Assembly (NCBI GenBank): GCA_002320005.1
Contig: DCJK01000013.1
Coordinates: 62,001-126,000, forward strand
Source of the DNA: Firmicutes bacterium UBA1702
GTDB lineage: Bacteria; Bacillota; Clostridia; Peptostreptococcales; Anaerovoracaceae
DNA length: 64,000 nt
Direction of reading: 5' to 3'
Each line of letters opens with the position of its first letter. Positions within the stretch are counted from its first letter, which is position 1. The notes below the pieces were generated by a model that saw only the letters and a program-made list of their open reading frames with translations, had not been told where the DNA came from and did not search any database. Positions 1-8,469 of this stretch are shown piece by piece. Both the position numbers and the translations under genes were made by a program.

Positions 1-190
1 TTCTGAAACCGTCTTTTTTTGCCATATTCTTAGCGTTCACGAGCCGCCCGGCTGTATTGACGTCTATATAGCACTCTTTGGACTCATAGACCACTTCTCC
101 GGTGAAGTTGTCCTTGGTGGCATATTTTAGGTCAATGATAAAGTCACTGTCCAGATCCAGCAGTCGTATGAGGTTTCCGTATTGTTTCAT
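1..190 (-). CDS. D-Ala-D-Ala dipeptidase, VanX/DdpX type (partial, runs off the left edge)
   Basis: These are the first 63 residues of an M15D-type D-alanyl-D-alanine dipeptidase. The signature IDLKYATKDNFTG, followed by VVYESKECYIDV, matches the N-terminal region of VanX/DdpX proteins. The zinc-binding SxHxxGxAxD block lies outside the window, so catalytic integrity cannot be judged. Family members are cytoplasmic zinc peptidases that destroy D-Ala-D-Ala, either for glycopeptide resistance or for dipeptide recycling. The ATG at 188-190 is preceded by AAGGAG (199-204 on the complement), which overlaps the stop codon of the neighbouring membrane-protein gene. The two genes are therefore probably one transcript with coupled translation. 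No vanR, vanS, vanH or vanT is visible nearby, so a resistance role is not shown. Confidence 0.8.
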   Translation of the reverse strand, partial: MKQYGNLIRLLDLDSDFIIDLKYATKDNFTGEVVYESKECYIDVNTAGRLVNAKNMAKKDGFR

Positions 191-202
191 TCTTTTTTCT
201 CC

Positions 203-811
203 TTAGTGATTCTGGAAAAGTATTATTACCACATAAAGCGGTGTTGAGCATTGCACAAGGGCTATTACGGCAAGAAAACCATATATAATTTTAAGAATGT
301 ACCATTTTTTTGAATAACCCGGAAGAACTGAGAATTCTTTTATTACTTTTATATCTTCACGGGCTTTGAGATCTTTAAAGAAATCATTGATTTCTATAGC
401 GTCTATAATTCCTCCTCTAAAGAAAGGGATAAAGAATATTGGATGTTCACCGGTCTCGTTTCCGTCTTCAGAAGCATAAAAGCTGACACCGCGGGAACCG
501 AAAACAGCAAGCCTGGCTTGGGAAAAAGGCATACTTCTTTCCTTGCGGAGAAAGCGGTTGTAATATGTGACCGAGTTTTCATCATAAGTACTGAGAAAAA
601 ATTTGTATCCCATGAATATAAGGAAGAGAACGGCAAATAGCACAGCATAAAATACAATTGTCAGAGGGATATTTACATTTTCATAATATCCGGGAATTTT
701 GAAAATAATTATTTCAGCCATGACGACCATTCTGAGGAAAAAGTAAATCAGTCCCATGATAAAAAGTATCTGCTTCATGGAGTTGGTGTAGCGGTATGAT
801 ATTTTCTTCAT
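203..811 (-). CDS. Uncharacterised membrane protein, 202 aa
   Basis: I do not recognise this family. Two hydrophobic segments lie near the N-terminus, a soluble middle of about 90 residues (rich in F, R and E) follows, and another hydrophobic segment is close to the C-terminus. This suggests an integral membrane protein with a cytoplasmic or external middle domain, similar in outline to small PH-like membrane proteins, though that is only a resemblance. The reading frame is open from 859, but the ATG at 809-811 is the better start: it has AAGGAG 9 nt upstream (821-826), while the codon at 859 has no Shine-Dalgarno sequence. The stop codon overlaps the ribosome binding site of the VanX-like gene, so they probably form an operon. 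Confidence 0.65.
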   Translation of the reverse strand: MKKISYRYTNSMKQILFIMGLIYFFLRMVVMAEIIIFKIPGYYENVNIPLTIVFYAVLFAVLFLIFMGYKFFLSTYDENSVTYYNRFLRKERSMPFSQARLAVFGSRGVSFYASEDGNETGEHPIFFIPFFRGGIIDAIEINDFFKDLKAREDIKVIKEFSVLPGYSKKWYILKIIYGFLAVIALVQCSTPLYVVIILFQNH

Positions 812-1075
812 AAAATCAGTCTCCTTGACCCGGTGATATGGTGCCGGTACATATTTCATCTTTAAGCGGTAGAATTCAGTATAACATACGAAAATATAAA
901 AAGCAAAAAACGTGCCTTGCAGAAATGAGCGATTTACCCTGCGGATGCGGCTGAATATGACACGAATACCACAATAATTCCTAAAATCGGGATTTTTTGT
1001 CCCAAAAACAGAACAGATATATGTTGACTTTGTTAAGAAATTGTTTAAAACAGGTGATTTTAAATAAAGGAAAAG

Positions 1076-1092
1076 TTGGCATAATATTTGCT
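1076..1092 (+). promoter_or_regulatory. Candidate sigma-54 (-24/-12) promoter of the spmA operon
   Basis: TTGGCATAATATTTGCT matches the RpoN consensus YTGGCACGRNNNTTGCW at nearly every fixed position. GG is at 1078-1079, GC at 1090-1091, and exactly 10 nt separate them, which is the canonical spacing. Transcription would start near 1103, leaving a leader of about 140 nt before the spmA-like gene. A short inverted repeat, GGGA-N7-TCCC at 989-1003, lies upstream where an enhancer-binding protein could sit. No sigma-54 activator gene is in the window. The match is by eye. Confidence 0.5.
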
Positions 1093-1102
1093 CTATAACA
1101 TT

Positions 1103-1244
1103 GCATATGTAGTTTGACTAAAATTTTTCGACAAAGACGACCTTACCTCAAAGAAGGGTAGGACTTTAAAGTAAGGCCGGATGACGTCGGAAGCATTTAG
1201 CGCAATTATCATATCCTATTTATAGAAAAGGGAGGAAATTTATT
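1103..1244 (+). promoter_or_regulatory. Leader of the spmA operon with a nested stem
   Basis: The 433-bp stretch 812-1244 has no gene. Its downstream part holds CGAC (1129-1132) able to pair with GTCG (1186-1189), enclosing CCTTAC (1141-1146) pairing with GTAAGG (1171-1176). This two-level helix could be a structured 5' UTR. I compared it with the riboswitch consensus sequences I know (purine, c-di-GMP, glycine, THF, guanidine, TPP, FMN) and it fits none. AAGGGAGG at 1228-1235 is the ribosome binding site of the following gene. Confidence 0.25.
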
Positions 1245-1961
1245 ATGATGAACTATATCTGGGTTGCATTCGTAGTAGTTGCGGTTATCGCAGGCGGTGT
1301 AACCGGAAATATGGAAGGCGTGCTTAACAACCTTTTTGATTTCGCCTCAACGGCTGTTGATATCGCTCTGGGTCTCATCGGTATCATGGCATTCTTCTGC
1401 GGACTTATGAAGGTTATGGAAAGATCCGGACTTTGCGAAAAGCTGGGTAAGGCTATTGCTCCTGCAATGAGACTTTTATTCCCTGAAGTACCTGCAGACC
1501 ACCCTGCAAACTCTGCAATGGCGCTGTACTTTGCTGCCAACATCCTGGGAATAGGAAACGCAGCAACACCTTTTGGACTTAAGGCTATGCAGGAACTGCA
1601 GACTCTCAACCCTACTAAGAGTATCGCAACTAATGCACAGTGCATGCTGATGGCTATCTCTACAACATCCATCACCCTGATTCCTATCACTGCAATCAGC
1701 CTCCGTGCAGGAGTGCAGACTGCCGGTGCTGCAGAAATCATTGCACCTGTTATCATTGCAACAACTATTTCAACAGTTACAGGCGTATTCTTCACAATTC
1801 TGTTCCAGAAGATGGGCGGCTGGAAATGGGAGAACGCAGTTGCAAAGGAAATTGCCGCAGGAACACTGGAAATCAACGAAAACTATATAGGAGACAATCC
1901 TATCGTTCTGCCTGAAGGCTACAAATCCGTTAATTCTGATGATAAAAAAGCATCATGGTAA
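1245..1961 (+). CDS. spmA: Spore maturation protein A-like (nucleoside-recognition/Gate domain membrane protein)
   Basis: This is a polytopic membrane protein of the SpmA family (238 aa). Visible family blocks are a TM-rich N-terminus, the conserved MRLLFPEVPADHPA stretch in the middle, and NILGIGNAATPFGLKAM, a hallmark of the Gate (nucleoside recognition) domain. In Bacillus subtilis SpmA and SpmB are needed for spore core dehydration. The family also occurs in non-sporulating species, where its transport role is uncertain. The ATG at 1245 has AAGGGAGG 9 nt upstream. A second ATG follows directly. The stop codon abuts the AAGGAGG of spmB. The probable sigma-54 promoter upstream and the LD-carboxypeptidase downstream are unusual company for a sporulation gene and suggest a peptide or wall-fragment role. 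Confidence 0.85.
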   Translation: MMNYIWVAFVVVAVIAGGVTGNMEGVLNNLFDFASTAVDIALGLIGIMAFFCGLMKVMERSGLCEKLGKAIAPAMRLLFPEVPADHPANSAMALYFAANILGIGNAATPFGLKAMQELQTLNPTKSIATNAQCMLMAISTTSITLIPITAISLRAGVQTAGAAEIIAPVIIATTISTVTGVFFTILFQKMGGWKWENAVAKEIAAGTLEINENYIGDNPIVLPEGYKSVNSDDKKASW

Positions 1962-1975
1962 GGAGGTAAGTGAAA

Positions 1976-2509
1976 ATGACAGCAGTATTAGAAACAATTT
2001 CCATATGGGCGATACCTGTAGTCGTTGCAGCGGTTTGCTTATATGCAATCTGTAAAAAGGTTCCTGTATATTCTGTATTTACAGAAGGAGCCAAAGAAGG
2101 TTTTTCAACAGCAGTTATGATCATCCCTTACCTGACAGCAATGCTTTGTGCAATCGGTATGTTCAGAGCATCCGGTGGTATGGACTGGCTGTGCAGCATT
2201 CTGGATCCAATAACCAGCCTGATAGGAATCCCGGGAGATGTTCTTCCTATGGGAATCATGCGTTCATTCTCCGGAGGCGGTGCAGAAGGCATGCTGGTAG
2301 ACCTGCTTGAAACCTTCGGCACTCAGTCACAGATAGGTCGTATCGCATCTGTAGCTCTGGGCTCAACTGAAACTACTTTCTATGTAGTAGCCGTATACTT
2401 CGGTTCTGTAGGAGTAAGCAACACAAGACATGCAATCGCTGCAGGCCTGCTGGGCGACCTGGCATCCCTCATTGCTTCCGCAGTGATCGTAAATATTATG
2501 TGGTTCTAA
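1976..2509 (+). CDS. spmB: Spore maturation protein B-like (Gate domain membrane protein)
   Basis: SpmB family, 177 aa, the usual partner of SpmA. There are several hydrophobic segments and the conserved blocks MRSFSGGGAEGML and LGSTETTFYVVAVYFGSVG. The latter is typical of Gate-domain proteins, and the SGGGAEG motif is characteristic of the SpmB half. The frame is open from a GTG at 1970, but AAGGAGG (1960-1966) stands 9 nt before the ATG at 1976 and only 3 nt before the GTG, so the ATG was chosen. The gene follows spmA with 14 nt between them and is followed at 14 nt by the LD-carboxypeptidase gene, indicating one operon. The two membrane proteins probably work as a pair. Confidence 0.85.
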   Translation: MTAVLETISIWAIPVVVAAVCLYAICKKVPVYSVFTEGAKEGFSTAVMIIPYLTAMLCAIGMFRASGGMDWLCSILDPITSLIGIPGDVLPMGIMRSFSGGGAEGMLVDLLETFGTQSQIGRIASVALGSTETTFYVVAVYFGSVGVSNTRHAIAAGLLGDLASLIASAVIVNIMWF

Positions 2510-2523
2510 AATAGGAATAAAAA

Positions 2524-3435
2524 ATGAGATATCCTGAAAAATTAAAACAAGGAGACACCGTAGGCATTATCTGTCCAAGTTCTCCCATTTCCGGGGAGAG
2601 AAGGGCGCAGTGCATTGATGCGGTAGAAAAACTGGGTTACAAAGTTAAGGCTGCAGACAATCTGACAGAGAATTACGGCGGTTACATGGCCGGAAGCGGA
2701 CGCGTCCGTGCCGAGTGGATAAACAAGATGTTTGCCGATTCTGAAATAAAGGCCATATTCTGTATCAGAGGAGGAGACGGCAGCAGCCGGATGATGGAAT
2801 ATCTGAACTTTGATGTCATAAAGAACAACCCCAAAATTTTTGTGGGATACAGTGATGTTACCAACCTTCATCTGGCAATTACGCAGAACTGTGATCTGGT
2901 CACTTTCCATGGGCCTATGGTATCCTCCAATATGGTTGATTCTTTTGATACGGAAACAAGAAATGCTTTCTTTAATGCCATAAATTCCCGGGAAAATTTT
3001 GAATTCAGAAACCCGGAAGGTGTTGAATTAAAAACTCTTAAAGAGGGAAAGGCAGAAGGAATTCTCACAGGAGGAAATCTTTCGCTGCTTTCAGCCAGCA
3101 TAGGAACTCCTTATGAAGTGGAGACAGAAGGAAGAATTCTCTTCATGGAAGAGGTTTGCGAATCAATAACCAAAATTGAGAAGTGGATATATCACCTGCG
3201 TAATGCGGGAAAACTCAAACAGTGCAGCGGAATACTTCTGGGGCAGTTTACAAAAATAAAAAATGATTCAGAAGATTATGACTACACCTGTTGCATAAAA
3301 GATGCTCTTGAGGGACTGAATATACCCGTAATGTACGATATACAGTCAGGGCACGGTCAGAAGATAATGACTCTTCCTATGGGGGCTGTATGCAAGATGG
3401 ATACAGCTGCCGGCACCATAAAGTTTGAAGGATAG
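2524..3435 (+). CDS. LD-carboxypeptidase / MccF-like S66 family serine peptidase
   Basis: A 303-residue member of peptidase family S66 (LdcA/MccF). The protein opens with LKQGDTVGIICPSSP, typical of the family. It contains CIRGGDGSSRM and then VGYSDVTNLH, whose Ser is the nucleophile, followed by the FHGPM block. The C-terminal half has the conserved GILTGGNLSLL and the LFMEEVCE segment that supplies the catalytic Glu. The final His is expected in GHGQ near the end. Family members remove the terminal D-Ala from murein tetrapeptides during wall recycling or inactivate microcin-C-like peptide nucleotides. No signal peptide is seen, so it should be cytoplasmic. It is the third gene of the spmA operon and is followed by a strong terminator. 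Confidence 0.9.
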   Translation: MRYPEKLKQGDTVGIICPSSPISGERRAQCIDAVEKLGYKVKAADNLTENYGGYMAGSGRVRAEWINKMFADSEIKAIFCIRGGDGSSRMMEYLNFDVIKNNPKIFVGYSDVTNLHLAITQNCDLVTFHGPMVSSNMVDSFDTETRNAFFNAINSRENFEFRNPEGVELKTLKEGKAEGILTGGNLSLLSASIGTPYEVETEGRILFMEEVCESITKIEKWIYHLRNAGKLKQCSGILLGQFTKIKNDSEDYDYTCCIKDALEGLNIPVMYDIQSGHGQKIMTLPMGAVCKMDTAAGTIKFEG

Positions 3436-3464
3436 ATTAATCATACTTATACAAATACCATAGC

Positions 3465-3517
3465 GGAGCTGCAGCGCGGCGGCTTGAAAGCATTGCCGGG
3501 CTGCAGTTCCGTTTTTG
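3465..3517 (+). terminator. Intrinsic terminator after the spmA-spmB-peptidase operon
   Basis: GGAGCTGCAG (3465-3474) pairs with CTGCAGTTCC (3501-3510) with one wobble, and inner GC-rich pairs extend the stem. It is followed by GTTTTTG. It lies 30 nt after the peptidase stop codon. Confidence 0.75.
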
Positions 3518-3647
3518 TTGCAAAAAGCAGCAATAGAACATTTTACGCGTTTTATAGTGACTATGAACTGAAAAACGGGTATAATAATTCAAAAGAGAAG
3601 AACCAGATGATGACAGAAAGACGTCAGAAATCAGATTAGGAGAAAAA

Positions 3648-4040
3648 ATGGCAGGAGAATACACCAGGGAAGAGGGAGCAATGTGCAATATCCCTCAGGA
3701 TTTTGCGGATAAAAAAATAGGAAGTTGTCCTTTCTGTGGAGAGGAGCATCCGAGATGGCTTGTGAAAGAAGAATGGAAAGTGATAGGAAGTAACAATTAC
3801 TATTTTAAATGCCCTGAATGTGAAAGCGAACTGATGGTACCCAAAGACGATGTGACGGGTATGTCTTTTACAAAAAATACATACAGCGGCAAGCAGAAAA
3901 TGAAGGCGGGGAAAATAATGAACATGCCTTACGTAACCATAATCAAGATAGGACTCAGTGCAAAAACTTCTGAAAATATGCTTCTCAAGGATGAGGAAAT
4001 CCCCCTTGACCAGCTGAAAAAAGTATGCAGAAAGGAATAG
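3648..4040 (+). CDS. Hypothetical zinc-ribbon protein, 130 aa
   Basis: A small soluble protein not assigned to a named family. CPFCGEEH near residue 27 and CPECESEL near residue 57 form a two-knuckle (CxxC...CxxC) zinc ribbon. The C-terminal half is basic and then acidic, without membrane segments. The start follows TTAGGAGAAAAA, a good ribosome binding site. The gene's end overlaps the next ORF by 16 nt if that ORF uses its most upstream ATG, and it leads a three-gene operon with a PuuD-like amidase and a choloylglycine-hydrolase-family enzyme. A regulatory or nucleic-acid-binding role is possible but not shown. Confidence 0.65.
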   Translation: MAGEYTREEGAMCNIPQDFADKKIGSCPFCGEEHPRWLVKEEWKVIGSNNYYFKCPECESELMVPKDDVTGMSFTKNTYSGKQKMKAGKIMNMPYVTIIKIGLSAKTSENMLLKDEEIPLDQLKKVCRKE

Positions 4041-4819
4041 AGGACCACAAAACATTGAAAAGAATCATGATTGCCGGATGGATAACGCCGGATGAAAAGT
4101 ACGAGACATACATGGAGGCGCTTAAGAAACTTGACGCCAAGCCCTTCCTTTCGCTGAATGAAAAAGATTTCGCCTGTGCCGACGGTCTTATATTGCCCGG
4201 AAGCAGTCAGGATATGAATCCAAAACTGTGGGGAGAGCAGGACATATGTTCAAATGATATCAATGACAGTCTTGACAGCATTCAATGGAGGCTGATGGAA
4301 ATGGCAGCTGAAAGAAAAACCCCCGTTCTAGGAATATGCCGGGGTATGCAGTTTATAAACGTTTTTTTCGGCGGTACGCTGATTCAGGAACTGGAAACCT
4401 CGGAGTTTCACAAAGCGCCTGAAGATCAGGAAAGTGATAATTTTCATGATGTGTGTATAAAAAAAGAAAGCTTTCTGTACCGGCTCTACGGCAGTAATGC
4501 AGAAGTCAACACAAGGCATCACCAGGGAGTGGGGACAATAGGATCGGGACTGAAAGTTTCTGCTTTATGGAAAAACGGCAGGATGCAGGTTGTTGAAGCT
4601 CTGGAACATGAGACGCTGCCGATGATAGGCCTCCAGTGGCATCCTGAAAGGATGTACATTATGAGTGATGGAAAAAGGAAGCGAGATGGAGAAATTTTTT
4701 TGAGAAACTGGCTTGAAACAGTTGACTCCCGTAAGGTGCAGATACATTCGTCGGAAACCCCGGATAACGCATATATAACATATTCAGAAGAAGGAGAAAA
4801 AAATGTGCACATGTATTGA
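4025..4819 (+). CDS. Gamma-glutamyl-gamma-aminobutyrate hydrolase (PuuD-like) family class I glutamine amidotransferase
   Basis: A 264-residue class I glutamine amidotransferase-fold hydrolase. The nucleophile elbow GICRGMQFINV carries the catalytic Cys, and LQWHPERM supplies the His-Glu pair. GLILPGSSQDMNP is the upstream family block. PuuD-type enzymes cleave gamma-glutamyl amides such as gamma-Glu-GABA in the cytoplasm. The true substrate here is unknown. The start is uncertain. The ATG at 4025 lacks a clear Shine-Dalgarno sequence and overlaps the previous gene. A TTG at 4055 has GAGG 11 nt upstream, and an ATG at 4067 is also in frame and sits just before the conserved IAGWITPD. The gene overlaps the following N-terminal-nucleophile hydrolase by 17 nt, so two amide hydrolases are coupled. 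Confidence 0.8.
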   Translation: MQKGIEDHKTLKRIMIAGWITPDEKYETYMEALKKLDAKPFLSLNEKDFACADGLILPGSSQDMNPKLWGEQDICSNDINDSLDSIQWRLMEMAAERKTPVLGICRGMQFINVFFGGTLIQELETSEFHKAPEDQESDNFHDVCIKKESFLYRLYGSNAEVNTRHHQGVGTIGSGLKVSALWKNGRMQVVEALEHETLPMIGLQWHPERMYIMSDGKRKRDGEIFLRNWLETVDSRKVQIHSSETPDNAYITYSEEGEKNVHMY

Positions 4820-5780
4820 AATGAGAAATAAAGACTTTTATTTCGGACGCAATCTGGATCTTCAATACAGATTCGGACAGAAAGTAGCTGTTACACCGAG
4901 GAATTATCCTTTCAGATTAAAAAACGGAAGCGAGATAAAGACATCTTTTGCGCTGATAGGAATGGCTTCAGTGGCCGGAGAATATCCCCTTTATGCAGAA
5001 GCTTCAAACGAAAAGGGCTTGTCCATGGCAGGATTGTATTTCCCGGGCACAGGAGTTTACATGGATTCTGAAGAAGGAAAACTCAACCTTGCATCTTTTG
5101 AACTCATCCCTTACTTTCTGGGGCAATATGAGTCCATCGATCAGATAAGAGGGCAGCTTGAAAACCTTAATATCACCAATATTCCTTTTGCAGAAGGCAT
5201 GTACCCTACGGAGCTTCACTGGATGATAAGTGATGGAAAGAAATGCGTTGTGCTGGAGCAAATGGCAGACGGGCTTAAAATATACGAAAACTCTATAGGA
5301 GTTCTGACCAATAATCCTCCGTTCTATTATCATCTGTGGAACATAAAGAATTACATGGCAGTAAAACCGGGCGCAGCCGACAACAGATTTTCCGACAGGC
5401 TTGATCTTCAATGTTACGGCAACGGTATGGGGTCCATCGGCTTGCCGGGAGATACGGGACCTGCTTCCAGATTTATAAGAGCGGCTTTTAACAAGTGGAA
5501 TTCACCTGAAGAAGAAAGTGAGGAAGAGGCCGTCGGCCAGTTCTTCCATGTGCTGGATTCTGTTGCCATGACCAAGGGAAGCACTGTCACTGATGCAGGG
5601 GAAGATGACTTTACGTTATACTCCTGCTGCATAAATACCGACAAGAGAATATACTACTACAAAACCTATACCAACAATCGTATAATTGCAGTCAAGATGA
5701 CAGAGGCCAACATGAATGCGAATACTCTGGATATATACGAACTGGAAGAAAAACAGCAGATAAAATATGTCAACAGCTGA
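4803..5780 (+). CDS. Choloylglycine hydrolase family (Ntn) amidase: penicillin V acylase / bile salt hydrolase-like
   Basis: A 325-residue linear-amide C-N hydrolase of the choloylglycine hydrolase family. After removal of Met1 the catalytic nucleophile would be Cys2 (MCTC). Arg16 and Asp19 (FGRNLDL) match the conserved Arg/Asp pair, Asn170-Asn171 lie in LTNNPPF, and Arg223 lies in GPASRF. At the position that is Asn in bile salt hydrolases and Tyr in penicillin V acylase, this protein has Tyr79 (AGLYFPG), which favours an acylase-like or non-bile-acid substrate. There is no signal peptide, so it is cytoplasmic. AGAAGGAG precedes the ATG, which lies inside the end of the PuuD-like gene, so translation is probably coupled. 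The stop codon is embedded in a terminator stem. Confidence 0.85.
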   Translation: MCTCIEMRNKDFYFGRNLDLQYRFGQKVAVTPRNYPFRLKNGSEIKTSFALIGMASVAGEYPLYAEASNEKGLSMAGLYFPGTGVYMDSEEGKLNLASFELIPYFLGQYESIDQIRGQLENLNITNIPFAEGMYPTELHWMISDGKKCVVLEQMADGLKIYENSIGVLTNNPPFYYHLWNIKNYMAVKPGAADNRFSDRLDLQCYGNGMGSIGLPGDTGPASRFIRAAFNKWNSPEEESEEEAVGQFFHVLDSVAMTKGSTVTDAGEDDFTLYSCCINTDKRIYYYKTYTNNRIIAVKMTEANMNANTLDIYELEEKQQIKYVNS

Positions 5781-5803
5781 GCCATAAAGGCTCAGCTGCT
5801 TTG
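5774..5803 (+). terminator. Terminator stem overlapping the hydrolase stop codon
   Basis: CAGCTGAGCC (5774-5783) pairs perfectly with GGCTCAGCTG (5789-5798) around the loop ATAAA and is followed by CTTTG. The TGA stop is inside the left arm. The U-tract is short, so efficiency may be modest. A second weak hairpin before T7 at about 5840 could back it up. Confidence 0.6.
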
Positions 5804-5996
5804 ATAATAAAGTCATTAGACGGCGAGAATTGTATATGCCTTTTTTTGCAAACTGTAACCTCTGTTTCATAATCGACCCGGGTTTACCGGTACAAATGCA
5901 TAACTGTATATATAAAATAAAAAAATACTGCATATTTAAATAAGTACAGATTTGAGATATAATAGCCATGCAAAAGACAAACGGAGGGACATAATA

Positions 5997-6515
5997 ATGA
6001 CAAACAACAGAACAAAAGAAATAGCTACCACAGCTCTGATGGCAGCTCTGGTATTTGTGGCAACATATCTGATAAAGTTTCCAAATCCGGCAACAAGCGG
6101 ATACAGCCACATGGGAGACTGCATGATATTTCTGGCAGTGGTTATGATAGGAAGAAAAAACGGTGCCATAGCGGCAGCCATCGGAGGTGCGCTTTCTGAC
6201 CTGCTGGCCGGCGCTGCGGTATGGATATTGCCTACACTGGTGATAAAATTTATAATGGCAATGATTATGGGCACTGTTATCAAAACTGCTCCGGACAGTC
6301 GCAAGCTTCAGCTTGCAGGGTCGGTTCTGGGCGGAATTTTCCAGATAATAGCCTATACTCTGGTAAAAGTGGTTATGATAGACTCTAAAGTAGCTATTGC
6401 TTCCCTGCCTAATGTAACCATCCAGACGACAGTGGGAATAGTTCTCTTTATGATACTGGTAAGCGTGTTATCCAGATATGCCAAAGGCCTGTTCAAATTA
6501 AGAGGAGAAGAATAA
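5997..6515 (+). CDS. ECF transporter S component (vitamin-type substrate binder)
   Basis: A 172-residue integral membrane protein of the ECF-transporter S-component class (DUF1393/PF07155-like). It has about six hydrophobic helices. The N-terminus contains the ATTALMAALVFVATYLIK pattern that S components use to contact the energising T component, and GAIAAAIGGALSDLLAG in the middle is typical of the family. Substrates in this class include riboflavin, thiamine precursors and other vitamins. No FMN or TPP riboswitch is seen upstream, so the substrate stays open. The frame is open from 5952, but GGAGG (5983-5987) places the start at the ATG at 5997. A TATAAT sequence at 5958-5963 is a possible -10. 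The stop codon overlaps the next ATG (TAATG). Confidence 0.8.
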   Translation: MTNNRTKEIATTALMAALVFVATYLIKFPNPATSGYSHMGDCMIFLAVVMIGRKNGAIAAAIGGALSDLLAGAAVWILPTLVIKFIMAMIMGTVIKTAPDSRKLQLAGSVLGGIFQIIAYTLVKVVMIDSKVAIASLPNVTIQTTVGIVLFMILVSVLSRYAKGLFKLRGEE

Positions 6516-7234
6516 TGAAAATAATAGATGCACATGCCCACATCGGATACATAGGAGGTTGGGCAGATGTAGGAATCACAGAGGAAGGTCTTATTGACCA
6601 GATGAATACATATGACATTGAAAAAACCGTTCTCTGCTGTGAGGATAATGACTTTACTCTTGATGTGATGAAAAGAAATCCCGGAAGAATAGTAGGATGC
6701 GTATATGTAAACCCTCTTAACCGGAGCACTGTAGACCCCATGGAAAGTTACGTGGAAAAAGGGCTCACTGCAGTCAAACTTAATCCGTTAAGACATGCTT
6801 ACTGTGCCGATGCGGAGATCATCGACCCTGTTATGGAAAAGGCTGCGGCACTGGATATACCGGTATGTATTCACAGCGGACATCCGCCGTATTCCCTGCC
6901 ATGGCAGATAGGACTGCTGGCAGAGCGTCATCCGGATGTTCAAATAATGATGATTCATATGGGTCACGGTCATGGTGTGTATATAGATGCCGCCATTAAA
7001 ATGGCAAGAAAATATTCCAACATATATCTTGAAATGTCCGGAATGCCCATGCCTTCTAAAATAAAAGAGGCTTACGAGACCGTAGGACATGACCGCATAA
7101 TGTTCGGTACGGATACACCGTTCCACCATCCTACCGTAGAAATGCAGAAAGTTATTGTAAGCGGAGTGGACGAAGAAGGCCTCCAGAAGATATTTTACGA
7201 TAATGCATCAGCATTTTTTAAAATAGAAAAGTAA
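6515..7234 (+). CDS. Amidohydrolase family metal-dependent hydrolase (TIM barrel)
   Basis: A 239-residue member of the amidohydrolase-2 group. It begins with IDAHAHIG (the HxH metal ligands after strand 1), has CIHSGHPP (a metal-binding His), IHMGHGHG, and the terminal FGTDTPF (the catalytic Asp at the end of strand 8). Relatives include decarboxylases and lactone or amide hydrolases, and the substrate cannot be read from sequence. The start codon shares an A with the stop of the ECF S-component gene (TAATG). The two are therefore an operon, which suggests this enzyme acts on the imported compound or a derivative. An imperfect long-loop terminator follows. Confidence 0.8.
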   Translation: MKIIDAHAHIGYIGGWADVGITEEGLIDQMNTYDIEKTVLCCEDNDFTLDVMKRNPGRIVGCVYVNPLNRSTVDPMESYVEKGLTAVKLNPLRHAYCADAEIIDPVMEKAAALDIPVCIHSGHPPYSLPWQIGLLAERHPDVQIMMIHMGHGHGVYIDAAIKMARKYSNIYLEMSGMPMPSKIKEAYETVGHDRIMFGTDTPFHHPTVEMQKVIVSGVDEEGLQKIFYDNASAFFKIEK

Positions 7235-7263
7235 ATAAACAGCAGTCGTATTTTACAACAGCC

Positions 7264-7322
7264 CTGCACCCTGATTCTGATTGGCATTTCATGATACAGT
7301 CCGGAAGTGGGTGCAGTTTTTT
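7264..7322 (+). terminator. Intrinsic terminator after the amidohydrolase gene
   Basis: CTGCACCC (7264-7271) pairs with GGGTGCAG (7309-7316) and is followed by T6. The loop is about 37 nt and may fold further. Confidence 0.65.
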
Positions 7323-7366
7323 GCGCATTTTCAAGCTATGAGGGCTCAGGATGCCGTCAAATATAG

Positions 7367-8452
<1,086 letters not shown>

Positions 8453-8469
8453 ACCGGAAGTAGAAATCA

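Noticed and set aside
1103..1244. Known riboswitch before spmA
   Set aside because: No match to the consensus sequences I know (purine, c-di-GMP, THF, glycine, guanidine, FMN, TPP).
1253..1876. 207-codon minus-strand frame over spmA
   Set aside because: Shadow of a strongly supported gene; no start signal.
5805..5996. Vitamin riboswitch before the ECF S component
   Set aside because: Neither FMN nor TPP hallmark sequences are present in this AT-rich gap.
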